DNA of 64,000 nt from Coprinopsis marcescibilis. Lineage: Eukaryota > Basidiomycota > Agaricomycetes > Agaricales > Psathyrellaceae. Where the stretch lies: positions 28,444-92,443 of the forward strand of contig ML210265.1 in the NCBI GenBank assembly GCA_004369085.1. The letters run 5' to 3'. The position numbers and the translations under genes are program-made. Shown here piece by piece: positions 38,009-50,124 of the stretch. Within the stretch, counting starts at the first letter, position 1, and each line of letters opens with the position of its first letter. The notes below the pieces were generated by a model, which saw only the letters and a program-made list of their open reading frames with translations, did no database searches and was not told where the DNA came from.

Positions 38009-39027
38009 GTTTACATTTGGTTGGCTAGTTGGCAGGTTGGGGTGTGGTTATACGGACATATTTAGCTGATTCATGATACATGGACTATGGAGTGGCTAGC
38101 AAGCAGGATCACGGAATGTACAAAGATTGAATACAATGTCACGGGAGTTTATATATATAGTGGAGACTTTATACTGTCATAAAGAAAGATGGAAACCGAA
38201 ACCACGTTTGGGGAGGAGGGACTTTCCAATCGGGCTCGACATTTTGACGAGATTGCTTCAGGTCAATAACATTGACGTAGACGTTGTCGATTCAAACGGA
38301 CACACCGCTCTTTTCAGAGGCATTAGCGCACTGCCGCATCGATATGCGATATGGCGGATATATTACTCGTCCACGAGGGGATCAGCATCAGCGGCCACGG
38401 TGGAAGGAGAAGAGCGTTGATATTAGCTGCATTCATACAGTTGACCGTCCCGCGATGATTCCCAAACTTGAACTAGAATTTAAAATAGCCCATTGAGACT
38501 GGTAGTAGAAGTATACTTTCAATAAGTCAGCCATTCAACCAAAACATATGATCAGGCTCTAGTGGTCTGACACTCTGTCTTTACCAGGGACTAATAAACA
38601 TCCTCACCAACGACCCAGTGGAGACACCTGAAACGGGCGGAAGTAACCTTCCGCGCTTCGCTGCTTACCAACCGTTGCCAGCGACATTGCGAGAGGGCGC
38701 TTGTTACAACTTTGTCGTCGCCCAGACCCTTTTCACCAAGAAATCCTATCCACCTAGCAGCAATAGAAAGTAAGTACTTGGCTCTACGGCATCATATGTC
38801 CCTCCAGCGTCTGAAGTTTGCTACACGCCGGTGCATGTAAGAGTTTCCATTCTATAAAGGCCTTGGGTGGATACGGGCAACGGCTTACCCCTGCGGACCG
38901 TTACGTGAAGACAACAGTCTAGTAACTAATAAAAGGGCAAGGAGAAATCGAGTTGTATTCCAACAAGTTACTTGATTTTCTGTCTTTTGCATCCCTTCCA
39001 ACACTTTTACTCCTACTCTCAGAATCC
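38009..39027. other. Intergenic, no supported gene
   Basis: Short frames only. The last ~90 bases are a pyrimidine-rich leader before the metalloprotease start codon. Confidence 0.5.
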
Positions 39028-40354
39028 ATGAAGCTAAACGCGACCTTCATCTGTCTCACCACACTCAGTGCAGTCGGAGTAGCACTTGGACTTGATCTTA
39101 GAAAGTTTCCGCGCCAAATCGCAACCCCCATTGACTTGTAAGGCTTAAGCCATCTTTTATGTGTACCATGCCTGAATCGCTAATGGTTTTTGACTTATGA
39201 CATGCAGGGAGTGCGGAAGTATCGCGACCCCTGACGATTTTGCCCGCCAACAGGCTGCGTCAGACAGTGTCCGACGCGAGCTTGAAGGTCAAAACGATAA
39301 CGCCGTCACTAGGCGGCAAACTAGGGATTTTGTCTTCCCTCTGCATTACCACGTCATTGCACAGGATACCAACTTTGAGGATGGTTTTCTCCAGTACGTA
39401 GATATCCTCCTTGCTTGCAGTCCCCCTCGCCTCTTTTGACTTCATGATTGAGCGCTAACTTGAATATCATCATCAGGGATTCACACGTGAATGATATGGT
39501 CACACTATTGAATCAGGGCTTCGCAAATACGGGGGTTCGGTTTGAACTCCAGGAAATTACGCGCGATGTCAACCGGACCTGGTTCCAGAGGGCTGACCGT
39601 GACCGGGGAAAGTGAGTCTAGATGTTATCGATGTTGATACCAAGCGACGGGAGACTCAACGATCTGACTTTTAGGGCAATCGAAATCGAAATGAAAAGAA
39701 AGACTCGGGTCGGTGGCGCAAATACCCTCAATATATGGACTGTCGGGTAATTCGGTTGACTTCACTCAGGGACTTCACAATCTCACACGTATGGTTATAG
39801 GTTCTTCAACCCAGGTGCTCCAGCTGGATATTCCAGCTTCCCTTGGGACTTGGAGAGATCAGAGGAGGACAGAGCTAGAGACGGAGTTGTTATGAAATTC
39901 GACCTTCTCCCCAGCAACCCCGACGGGGCACCCCACCGTATCGGCAAGACCTTGACTCACGAAGTCGGCCACTGGGTCGGCCTTTTCCACACATTCGTAA
40001 GCTCTTCCTGGAACTTGGTCTGAACTTTGCTCAACATTGATATCTCTTGATTCACAGGAAAATAGTACACAATGCACAGGAAATGGCGACTTCGTGGACG
40101 ACACGTCTTTGCAAAAAAACCCAACGGGTGTGTTGGACGGGTGTGTCGAGCGCAACTCGTGTGGAGCTGGACTTGACCCAGTCGGTGTGTTCTCTTCGTT
40201 TGGATCTGTCGTTATCGGACATGCTTTGCTGATACTCAGCTTGTTCATGTTAACAGACAACTTCATGGACTACTCATCCGATGAATGCCGAAGCAAGTTT
40301 ACACCGAACCAGATTACCAGAATGCACGAGCAGCTTACTAGGTTCCGCTCGTAA
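39028..40354 (+). CDS. Secreted metalloprotease, M43 (pappalysin-like) family
   Basis: Seven exons (39028-39137, 39208-39393, 39477-39611, 39675-39746, 39801-39996, 40058-40184, 40257-40354) give 307 residues. A signal peptide is evident (MKLNATFICLTTLSAVGVALG). The zinc motif is HEVGHWVGLFH (His221, Glu222, His225, His231), the metzincin-type HExxHxxGxxH. A Met-turn follows in NFMDYSSDECRS (Met279). The combination of this motif, the upstream NTLNIWTVGFFNPGA segment and paired cysteines matches fungal extracellular M43B metalloproteases (MEP1-like). It is predicted to cleave extracellular proteins for nutrition or interaction with other organisms. The stretch after the signal peptide is probably a propeptide. 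Confidence 0.92.
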
Positions 40355-40938
40355 GAAAGGGGCACACGAACACTCCAGCTTGCCTTATTGGGGACACCAA
40401 CTTAACTTACCAGTACCAGTATAATCTACTCATTGTTCCGTCGCTAACATCGATTATTTACGCACATACGTCGTGTCCAGTATCACTACCATAACGGCAT
40501 TAGCCTATAATCCTAACGCTTCTCTGTATAATATATGAATCAGCTTTGCTCCTGAATGATGACTTGCCCAGGTGGTAGGAACCCAAAAACGTTCATTACA
40601 GCGCTTGACTCGCGGTTACAATCCATGATCCTTTGACATGTCATTGTCACTAACTCAGACTGAAGTTATGGTTCCAGCTCGACCATAGGGGGCACTGAGG
40701 GTCTTGTTTCGGTTTCTAACGTCCCCATTATCATGTCATTGGTTCCACCACATAGCCCGAGCAGCATTGCGGAAAGGTAATTAAATCAGGTAGAATACAA
40801 TCAGATAGAATACGCGAAAGGTAAACTGGGAGGGGTCAATCAATACGATGTGCTTACAGAGCAAGCTGAACATGGACCTACTAATAGTTCATGAAGGTCA
40901 TTGACGAAAGGTATTACAAGGTGGACATGACGGAATGA
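40355..40938. other. Convergent 3' spacer
   Basis: Noncoding sequence between the metalloprotease (+) and the fasciclin gene (-). Nothing recognisable. Confidence 0.5.
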
Positions 40939-41710
40939 TTAATCGAGTTCAGTGCCATCGGGGATGATAGTTCCATCGATGATGTAGAGATCGCCGTTGG
41001 ATGCCTAAGAGAGTCAAAAGTAAGCAAAAGGAGTGAACAAAGTTCCAATATCTAGGTACCTCTTTCTTGCTCAAAATGTGGATGCCACTTTCGAGAGTCA
41101 CTTGATTCCACTCGGGGTTCTTGATCTTGGATGAAACAGGTTTAAAGGAGATATATTTAGAAGGGTAGAGGGTTTGCTGGGTGCCAGTGAGGGGTATAGG
41201 TGCGCCCTAAAGCATGGTGGGTCAGCTGTTAATGAGGTTGAGGGGGTTAAACGTACTGGTACGATATGAGCTGAAACCCAGCGCTCGACGTTGGATTTGG
41301 AGTTGCGCTCGTATTCTTGCTCCGAGATTTCAATACCGTCCTCTCCAGATGGCTTCGAATCTTGGTGCCTGCATTGGCAACAAAAGACCTTGTTACAGCC
41401 CGTCCTTCGACCACCGGAACTCAAGTAATACTCACGGTTTGCGAGCCAGAGCCATAACGGCCTTGTTGGTGGGCACAAAGAGAGTCATCTTCATGTCCCG
41501 TTGCGAGAGCCCCCGACTTAGCTCCAATTCACGGGCATAAGAGTAGAATATCGATGCAGAGCTCTCAATGGTGAGAAGGTCGGCCAAGGATGGTTTGCTT
41601 GAAACCTGGGGTACGTAGTCTTCGTTTGGAATGGCCATAGGTATCTGTTCACTCTGAGATGCAAGCACTGGTGTCAAGAGCAATGAGAGAAGGAAGTATG
41701 GGAGCTGCAT
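40939..41710 (-). CDS. Secreted fasciclin (FAS1) domain protein
   Basis: Exons 41436-41710, 41257-41368, 41060-41206 and 40939-41004 join in frame to 199 residues. A signal peptide begins at Met1 (MQLPYFLLSLLLTPVLA). One FAS1-like domain follows, with markers SLADLLTIESSASIFYSYA, the FAS1 H1-like block TLFVPTNKAVMAL, and the C-terminal block NGDLYIIDGTIIP. FAS1 proteins are extracellular or cell-surface adhesion-type proteins. This one has no visible GPI signal or membrane anchor, so it is predicted to be free or wall-bound. It is divergently arranged with NOP10, sharing 175 bases upstream. Confidence 0.85.
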
Positions 41711-41885
41711 GATGATCGTTAGCCTCAAGGATGAGGTTAATTGGAGCGACTGGAATGACCGTGGCGCCTCGAAATGGTCCATGTGGCTGTGCGGTTATGC
41801 CAAGACCAAACACAAACAGCTTCAAATCACTTCCCCTTTTCAGAACCTTGAATTTCTCGACGACGACGTTCAACGATCTCCCACC
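41711..41885. promoter_or_regulatory. Bidirectional promoter, FAS1 gene / NOP10
   Basis: The two start codons are 175 bases apart on opposite strands. I see no clear TATA element. A secreted-protein gene and a nucleolar RNP gene sharing so short a control region is an accident of arrangement or implies asymmetric control. Confidence 0.55.
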
Positions 41886-42182
41886 ATGCATTTGATGTAC
41901 ACTCTGGATAGCGACGGTAGCAGGGTCTACACTTTGAAGGTGCGTGTCATGTGCTGTTTAATGATTGCAAATTGCTGAAAATAGAGCAGAAAGTGACAGA
42001 TGAGGGCCGCACCACCAAATCCGCCCACCCTGGTATGAACTCCTCGATCCATTAACGCCTCTTACCGGCTCATGGTCCTTTCAGCACGATTCTCTCCTGA
42101 TGACAAGTTCTCTCGCCACCGTGTAACAGTCAAGAAGCGTTATGGCATCCTCTTGACCCAACTGCCCTCGAAACCCATGTAA
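41886..42182 (+). CDS. NOP10: H/ACA ribonucleoprotein subunit Nop10
   Basis: Exons 41886-41939, 41990-42032 and 42085-42182 give exactly 64 residues, the size of eukaryotic Nop10. Hallmarks are the N-terminal [18 protein letters not shown], the [17 protein letters not shown] core and the basic VTVKKRYG segment. Nop10 binds the pseudouridine synthase Cbf5/dyskerin and is needed for H/ACA snoRNP assembly, rRNA pseudouridylation and 18S rRNA maturation in the nucleolus. The introns are 50 and 52 bases and all junctions are GT-AG. The gene is easily missed because no exon exceeds 100 bases. Confidence 0.95.
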
Positions 42183-42545
42183 AGGGTGGCACACCAACCT
42201 GGACAAAACCCAAAAACTCGCTTGCGAGCTCGATGCTGAGGGAGATTCCGCTGGAAGTCACACGCAACCGGTGTTCTGCAACTACAATGCAAAGCCAGAT
42301 ACGATTTGGTCTCATGCTATATCTATGCGAGCAGACCCACGATAGGCTTTGGACGTTTGAAAAGTCACAGTGTACATCATAGTAAATTCGAAACAAATGT
42401 CGCCCTCAATGCCTTTGGAACAAAAGTGATGCTTTAATCGCCTACTCGTGTGAACGGGTCCACACGAAGTGGTGGGCAAGGTGTTGAGCTGTGAACTGCG
42501 ATTTGCGAAAATGTTGTCAATTGAGTCGAAAAATTTCCAACCTGC
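42183..42545. other. NOP10 3' region
   Basis: No gene seen between the Nop10 stop and the tRNA terminator. Confidence 0.5.
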
Positions 42546-42550
42546 AAAAA
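42546..42550 (-). terminator. Pol III oligo-T terminator of tRNA-Glu
   Basis: Five consecutive T residues on the minus strand begin five bases beyond the tRNA 3' end, the normal RNA polymerase III stop signal. Confidence 0.8.
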
Positions 42551-42554
42551 TGTT

Positions 42555-42626
42555 TTCCGGTACGGGGAATCGAACCCCGAGCTACCGCGTGAAAGGCGGT
42601 AATGTTAGCCGTTACACCATACCGGA
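42555..42626 (-). tRNA. tRNA-Glu (anticodon UUC)
   Basis: The minus strand folds as a complete cloverleaf without intron. The acceptor stem is TCCGGTA paired with TACCGGA. The D arm contains GTGTAACGGCTAAC. The anticodon stem is ACCGC/GCGGT with loop CTTTCAC, giving anticodon TTC. The T arm is CGGGG-TTCGATT-CCCCG. The sequence closely resembles yeast tRNA-Glu(UUC). A and B box promoters are internal. The discriminator base is A. Confidence 0.95.
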
Positions 42627-42789
42627 TCATGGAAGTAAATCTACACAAAGCACCTAGACCCACCCCTGGATACAGTTTAGTGTGACAAGCGTGACAAGAA
42701 CTCACACTTGACGCGCCTCTCATTTCAACGCGTTGTTTAACTACCAAAGTTCAACTTTTTCGCCAACAACAAGATACGAATCGGCAGCC

Positions 42790-45700
42790 ATGCCTCCCAG
42801 GCGCTCCTCGCGCGCACCCAGCATAGCAGTTGAACAACCAACAGAAGCAACTGAAGGCCTTCCAGCTAAGAGAAAACGCGGACAAGCCAGCAGCAGCAAG
42901 CCCGAGTCGTCGGTTGGAGCAAAGCCAGCTTCGAGAGCTCGAGGTAGTCGGGCGTCCGCTGTGCCAGCACCAGCAGCGAAGGGACGGACCTCGAAAACAC
43001 GCTCTTCGCTGCCCGAAGTCGCAGAATCTGACGATGAAGAAGAAGAGGACGTTGCTCCACCTGCCAGGAAGAAATCTCGACCTTCTGTGGAGAGCGAATC
43101 CATGAAGGAGGAGGACGGCGATGATGCAGAGGAAGTAAGCGAAGCTGTGGAGGAGGAAGAAGAAGAATTACCTCCATCGAAGGGAAAACGACGCGCAACA
43201 TCGTCCAAGAAGAAGGTCAACGATATGGAAGTCGATGAACCCGCCGAACTGCCTAAACGACGCGGCTCGAGGCAGATTAGCTCTACGGCGACGCGAAAAC
43301 CCAGCTCTTCTGCTCGCCCTGCTCGCAAAAGTCGCGTCACATCCGTCGCCGATCCTGTGCCTGAAGAGGACCAAGACGAGGAGGAGGAACCCAAACCTAC
43401 AAAGCGGTCCCGACGCGACACAGGGAAGGCTAAAGTCAAAGAGGAACCTGTTTCTGACGCAGAGCCCGAAGTCGAGCAGCAAGAGGACGACGAAGAAGTA
43501 GATTATGAAGAGCCGATTGCTTCAAAGGGGCGGAGGGGCAAAGGAAAAGCACCAGCGAAGCAAGCACCCAAGGTCGGAAAGCGACTCCCTACCGTCGTAG
43601 TTGCAACGGACTCGGAGGACGAAGGTAGCGCCCCTCCCGTCTCGAAAAAGCAAGCGAAGGCATCTTCCTCAAAGGAAAAGGAGAAGAGCCCCAAGAAGGA
43701 GGAACCCGAAGAGGAGGAGGAGGAGGAGGAGGAGAAATCACTCTTTGAGCCCATCCCCATTCCCGACCCTGCAAGTCTTCCACAGTCTGCCCCAGAAGAA
43801 CCACAAGGACCAAAACCCCGCCTCGTCATCTCCAAGATAGCTCTCGTCAATTTCAAGAGTTATGCTGGACGTCAAGAAATTGGTCCTTTTCACAAGGTAT
43901 TCATGCCCTAAAACACTGCTTGAAAGTAAATATTCTGATCATCTCTCTCTCGCAGTCGTTCTCAGCTATCGTTGGGCCCAATGGTTCTGGAAAGTCCAAC
44001 ACCATCGATGCACTCCTTTTTGTCTTTGGTTATCGTGCATCTAAGATGCGTCAAGGCAAGGTTTCTGAGCTGATCCACAACTCAGCCGCCTACCCCGACC
44101 TCGAGGAGTGCAGTGTCGAAGTGCATTTCAGGGATATTCTCGACCTTCCTGGCCCGGATTCGTATAAGGTCATTCCTGGATCCAAACTTGTCGTCGCGCG
44201 AACAGCGTTCAAAAATAACCTGAGCAAGTACACGATCAACGGAAAGGTTGCTACGTTCAAGGAGGTTCAAGCGTTGTTGAAGGGACGTGGTATTGATTTG
44301 GATCATAATCGGTTCTTAATTCTTCAGGTTAGTGTTGTTGTTATGTTGCAGGATATGATGTTCTAACGCAAAAGGGTGCGTGCAGGGCGAGGTCGAATCT
44401 ATTGCGCAAATGAAGCCTAAGGCCCAGACCGAGCACGACGAGGGCTTGCTTGAGTACCTTGAAGACATCATCGGTACCGCCGAGCTCAAGAAGCCTATTG
44501 AAGAAGCCCTTGTCGAGATGGAGCACTTGCAGGAGGAACGACAGGGAAAGCTCAACAAGCTGCGCTTGGTGGAGAAGGAGAAGATGGCGCTAGAAGAACA
44601 ACGACGTGAGGCGATCAACTTTATCAAGATGAAAAACGACCATATTCGTGCGCTGTCCCGTTACTACCAGTGGGTCATCGACCAAATGTATGGCCACGCA
44701 GCAATCAAGGAGAAGCAGAGGGTCAGTTTGATATTTTCTTGCCGCGTGGCTTGTGTAGCTGATTGAAGCGGCTCTCTGGTTTTAGGCAGTCTACGAGAAA
44801 CAACTGGCAGCTGAGGCTGAAAAACATGAAGAGGAGCTCAAGTATGTAGAAGACCTCAGGATACATTACACAAAGAAAGAGCAAGCGTACAAGGTCAGGT
44901 TCTGCCGCACAATCGCCTTTGCTACTCCTAACATCATTCTGTGCACAGATTGTCAAAAGCGAGTTGGAGATACTACAGAAGAAACAGAGAGACCAGGAAA
45001 AGCTTGCTGTGGGTGCTAAAGAAAGGCAGAAGCATGGAAAGTCACGCAAGAAGAAGCTCGAGAAGTCTGTTCATGAGGTTGGTTCGACAGTGCCTTTGTT
45101 GAGCAACATTTCTGACAGTGGCCGTTGCGGGCCTTAGGATACTTCAGGATTGAAGGCGGCTCAACAAGCTATCAAGGACGGCGAAGCCAAACTTGCACAA
45201 GAGAAAAGCAACCTTGATAAACACGAGAGAGAGTTGATCGAAGCTGAGGCCGCTTTGGAGGAGATTCAAGAAAGTTTGAGAGGTATGTCGTAGCTTTGAC
45301 CGTTCTGGTACGCATTTGCTGAGGCTCGCGTTGTGTAGGCAAGACCGATGTCTTCAATAAGCAAATTCAACAGAAGCAGAAAGAATTGCAGCCCTGGACA
45401 GCCAAGATCAACGAGAAGACGGCCGAGCTCAACGTTGCGCAGAGTGAACGCGATGAGCTGGTCAGGAAGGCTCAGGCACTTGAAACCTCAGTCAAGGACG
45501 CCGAGGACGCCCTTCAAGGTTTGGAAAACGAGCAGCAGGAAAAGGTATTCATCATCTAGTCAAATAACACGGGCACCTCGATCTGACATATTTAAACTTA
45601 GCTCGCCGACCAGTCTGGCTGCAAGTCAGAGAAGGATACGTTGAAGAGGAAGCTGGCTACGGCTACTGCGAAGCAACAGGTGGGCGATATCATAATACTA

Positions 45701-48680
45701 TTGTATTCATACGTTGATGGGCTGAGTTTTAGGCAGCGCAAAAGGATATTAATGACTGGCGTGGCAAGGCAACCTCGTTAAGAGGCCGATTGGAGGAAGC
45801 CAAGGCGAGCCAATCTGCCAACAGGTCTCGAAATGCTCTACTGGAGGGCCTCAACAACCTCAAACGTCAAGGTCGTCTTGACGGATTCCATGTATGTGTC
45901 TCTCGTTCTCGGTCTGTGAATCATTCCTGACTTTTCGATTATAGGGCAAGCTCGGTGATCTAGGTACCATCCCAGACAAATACGACGTTGCCATCTCCAC
46001 AGCTGCTGGTGGCTCCTTGTCGAACATGGTCGTCGAGAAGGTGGAACAGGGCAAGGCTTGTATCGACCACTTGCGCAAAAACAACATGGGCCGAGCGTCG
46101 TTCATGGTTTTGGACAAGCTGAAGGACTCGCATGGAATGAACCCCGTGCAGACCCCAGAAGGCGTATCGAGGTTGTTTGACCTCGTGAAGCCCAAGGACC
46201 CGATGTACCGCAAGGCATTCTACAAGGCTATGGGCGATACCCTGGTCGTCAACGACATGGAGCAGGCCAACAGGATCGCGTACAATACCCCTGGAAAGAA
46301 GTGGCGTGTGGTTACTTTGGCTGGACAGCTGATCGAAATGAGCGGTGCGATGTCGGGTGGAGGCAACCAGCCTTCACGGGGGGCGATGAACTCGAAGCTG
46401 TCGGTGAATATTTCGCCGGATACGCTGAGGGAGTATGAGAACGATAGCGAGAAGGCTGCGTTCAACTTGAACAAGGCGCTGAAGGAGGCTCAGGAGGCTG
46501 ATATGGAGGTTGAACAACTCCAGAAGGCTGGTCCCGAGTTGGATTTGAGGTATCAGAAGTTGACGATTGAGATTGAGACGAGGAAGGCTAGGATCAAGGA
46601 GGCAACCAAGCGTGCGCAGGACCTGAGGTATGTTTCATAATTCTTTTAGCTTTCGGTTAGCTAATATGCATTTTCTTCTTTAGGGCGCAGAACAAGCCAA
46701 ATGCTGGTGATACAGCACGCATCAAACAACTGGAATCGCAGATCACGTCTATCACGGCTGCTTTGGAGAAGATCCAGCGTGAAGCGGACAAGATTTTGGG
46801 TGCGATCAAGGAACTCGAGCAAGAGATTTTGAAGATCGGTGGTGCCAAGTTGATGACGCAGAAATCACGAGTGGAAGGTATTCGAAATTACATCTCACTT
46901 ACCAACGACGCTATCAGTAAGGCCGAGCACGACAAGAACAAGGGCGTCAACGACGTAAAGCGGTTGACTGCTTCTGTTGAGGCGAATTCGAAGCAGTTGG
47001 CTGAAGTTACTGAAGAGCTGGAGACGTTGAACGAGGAGGCGGACAGGGCAGAAATAGAGCTCCAAGGCCTGCTGCAGGAGATTGAAGAGGGGCAGACCGC
47101 CCTGGAGACCGAGAAGGATGCATTTGATCAAGCTGAGGCGGATTTGAAAGAGGTAGAAGATGGGCTAGCTAAGTATAACAAGAAAAAGGTTTGCGCATTT
47201 CCGTTGCTTAAAAGGTGTGCCGTAATTGATGGATGTTTCTGTTTAGCTCGAACTGGAGCAAAGGATCGCCGACGCTACAAAGGAAATCAAGGAGAAGGAA
47301 GACGTCATCGACGGGTTCCAGACGAGCCATGATAAGCTTGAACTTCATGACATTGAGTGAGCGATTTCGTATTCCTGTATAATCTTTGTTAACAACTGAT
47401 CTTCTCTATCCTAGAGAGGAAGAGGAGGATGACAGCGACGACGAAGAAGACGAGGGTGGAGACTCCAATAAAGGCGAAGCCGGCGACGAAGAGATGAAAC
47501 AAGACCAGGAGGAAGGCCGGTCATCGTCTAAGAAGAAGGCCGAGCTGACGCTAAAAATCTATACTTCGGAGGAGTTGCAAAACTACCGACAAGCAGAATT
47601 GCTCGCAGATACCGAGTTACTCGATGGTGCGTCTCTGATATTCTCCTCTTACTGATTTATAAGCCCCTGATCATTTCGATCGTTTGCAGAAAAGATCAAG
47701 AACTCTAAAGCTGATACGAGCGTACTGAGGGAGTACAAGAAGAAACAGGCCATCTTCGATAACCGGGCCAAGGACGTTGAGGAAGCAACGAAGGCTAGGG
47801 ATGAAATGAAGGACAAGTACGATGGCTTGCGCAAGCAGCGGCTGGATAACTTTATGTCTGGATTCAACACCATTTCGCTGAAGCTGAAGGAGATGTACCA
47901 GGTATGCTTGTCTTTGGGTTTTCCTGTCCATTTGGAACTGATCAAAGGTTCGTAATAGATGATTACTCTGGGAGGCAATGCCGAACTGGAACTGGTGGAT
48001 AGCATGGATCCGTTCTCCGAGGGTATCATTTTCAGTGTAATGCCGCCCAAGAAGAGCTGGAAGAACATTTCTAACTTGTCTGGCGGTGAAAAGGTTCGAT
48101 TATAACATTCATATCGAGCTTATTCACGGAACGACTGACACCATTGCACCCTAGACTCTCAGTTCTCTAGCCCTTGTCTTTGCACTACACGTATTCAAGC
48201 CCACGCCTCTGTACTTCATGGACGAAATCGACGCTGCACTCGACTTCAGGAACGTGTCGATTGTGGCCAATTATATTAAAGATCGAACCAAGAACGCACA
48301 GTTTATCATTATCTCCCTCAGGTACGTACTGTTCGCTTCTTTATATTGGTATGAGAAGACTGAAGCTTGTCTCTCAATAGAAACGATATGTTCGAGCTAA
48401 GCCACAAACTGATTGGTATCTACAAGACTTCGAACGCTACAAGGAGTATGTGCATTTCTTTCCATCCATTCCTCTGGTTTCCCCTTGTTGTTCTCTTCTG
48501 TCTGCTTCTACTCTTTCGTGTAATTGAAAATCATTCTGACGTTCTATTATAGGTATCTCTATCAAGAACCACAGGCTCTTGACAACTATGCCGCATTTTA
48601 TGGATATGGTGAACAGCGGGGGCAATGGTAACGCCAATGACAATGCCAATGGGGTTGCTGCCACCACTGCACCGGCATGA
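42790..48680 (+). CDS. SMC4: Condensin ATPase subunit SMC4
   Basis: Eighteen exons join in frame to 1618 residues: 42790-43896, 43956-44327, 44386-44721, 44786-44893, 44949-45077, 45138-45282, 45339-45544, 45602-45679, 45733-45891, 45945-46627, 46684-47188, 47247-47356, 47415-47626, 47690-47901, 47959-48093, 48155-48321, 48381-48445, 48553-48680. Walker A is GPNGSGKSN (from residue 376), the signature motif NLSGGEK ends at 1499, and Walker B is LYFMDEIDAAL (about 1518-1528). Two long coiled coils flank a hinge containing YDVAISTAAGGSLSNMVVE. FGYRASKMRQGKVSELIH identifies SMC4 among SMCs. It pairs with SMC2 in condensin to compact mitotic chromosomes. The N-terminal ~350 residues are a charged Lys/Glu/Ser-rich tail, longer than usual. 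A second acidic insert (about 1315-1345) lies in the C-terminal coil. Confidence 0.95.
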
Positions 48681-49355
48681 TGCAAGTTGGTGTTTACTTG
48701 ATACGATGTACATAGTATCTGGCTGCTCGTTTCTCTCTATATTTTCGTTTTATTCCCCCTTGCACCGTGACGTTTGTCTTGTCCTTAGCTTAGAATCGCA
48801 TTCTGTATATATCCTGTAATCAATTTGCTATCTCGAAGAACTCGAATGGGCCCGGAATGAAGGAGAACGGGGACGTCGGACGATACTAACTGACTGTCAA
48901 AATGGGTCAGTGGTGCCTTTCTTAGTAGCGTGCCATCCGAGATGCCGGATATCTGCACACCAGGGCGGGCCACATGGAACACGAACTGATTTGATCCCAG
49001 CACCAGCAGTCAGCTTCAACCTCGCCCACTCAAACTTAGTATGCTCAGCAGTTATCTTTGGATCGGATCTATTGCGAGATCCTATTGTACACTGCACTTA
49101 GGAATGTCGGACGTGTTGACAGATCCGACCTAGTTCTGAATTACGCGGTAGTTGACATTTCATCTCAACAAATTGTTACTTTATGAGAATGGTCCGCATG
49201 ATAGGCAAGTCAAGAGCATGAATACATACCTCATGCGTAGTAGTCAGACCAAAGGATGAGTATGTCTGAGTCTATGCGACCAATAAGAGAGTGACATTGT
49301 TTATAGTATACTGGATAAGTTATGGTAAGCGTCCTAAGTTCGACAAATTAACTCT
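48681..49355. other. Convergent 3' spacer
   Basis: Noncoding between SMC4 (+) and an SGNH hydrolase gene (-). No recognisable feature. Confidence 0.5.
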
Positions 49356-50124
49356 CTAGGGAGGGGGACCGTGGATAGGGAAGATCCATCCCCTGGAGTC
49401 TGCGCCGGTAATCGCATCGTAGAAGCACCTGCCAATACGTTCATAGGCACCATCGTTGGGGTGGGTACCGTCCGGAATCTCGTTAAGGCCAACCAGACGT
49501 CCACAATCGGCGAATATAACCGATCTTCCTGCATTGACGCGCTGCTGGACAACACCCGGGAGTGCTGCATTGAACGCATTGATCCTAGCATTGGTCGCTG
49601 CGTTTGAATTTGGTGGGAGGGATGAGACCACGACGAGGGTGAGAGGTGGGAAGTCGAGAAGTTGATCAATGAGCGTGCCAAGTCTCCTGGGCGCGTTACC
49701 GACATCAATGTTCCTGGACATGTCATTGGTTCCAACGAGAATAGTGGCAATGTTCGGGCGATTGATGGGCATGGAGGCCCGCATCCTGCCAGCGACCTCG
49801 TCGATAATTGCACCAGGCCATCCCTCAGTGTCCTTGTCGTGGAAGGTGGAGCCAGTGGCAGGGTTGGAGCCGACCATGTTGACGGTATTTCCGTCTCTGG
49901 CGAGGAGGTTGTAGAGGTCGTCACGGTAGCCATTACCTTGGCTGCTTCCTACGCCAAAGGTGATGGACGCTAAAATTATGCCCAGCTTAGCGAATGAACA
50001 ATCAAAAAGGCTTTCCAGTAGTTGACTCACCACCAAGAGGCATGATTCTGCAGGTCTTCCCGGTGAAAGCGAAAGCATTTGGGAGGAAAGCAGCGATGGC
50101 CACCAAAGAAAGGGCAGAGCGCAT
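49356..50124 (-). CDS. Secreted SGNH/GDSL-type hydrolase, paralogue 1
   Basis: Exons 50031-50124 and 49356-49969 (intron 61 bases) give 235 residues. A signal peptide is evident (MRSALSLVAIAAFLPNAFA). Block I is MPLGASITFG with the likely nucleophile in GAS, where classical members have GDS. Block III is VGTNDM and block V is DGTHPND, supplying the Asp-x-x-His pair. This fits secreted SGNH hydrolases related to carbohydrate esterase family 3, which remove acetyl groups from plant polysaccharides; the substrate is inferred only. The single intron falls at the same codon as in the two paralogues near 59.3 and 61.1 kb. This copy is on the opposite strand about 9 kb away. Confidence 0.88.

Noticed and set aside
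42741..43439. 232-codon minus-strand frame opposite the SMC4 N-terminus
   Set aside because: Ser-rich antisense of the Glu/Lys-rich SMC4 tail. No independent features.
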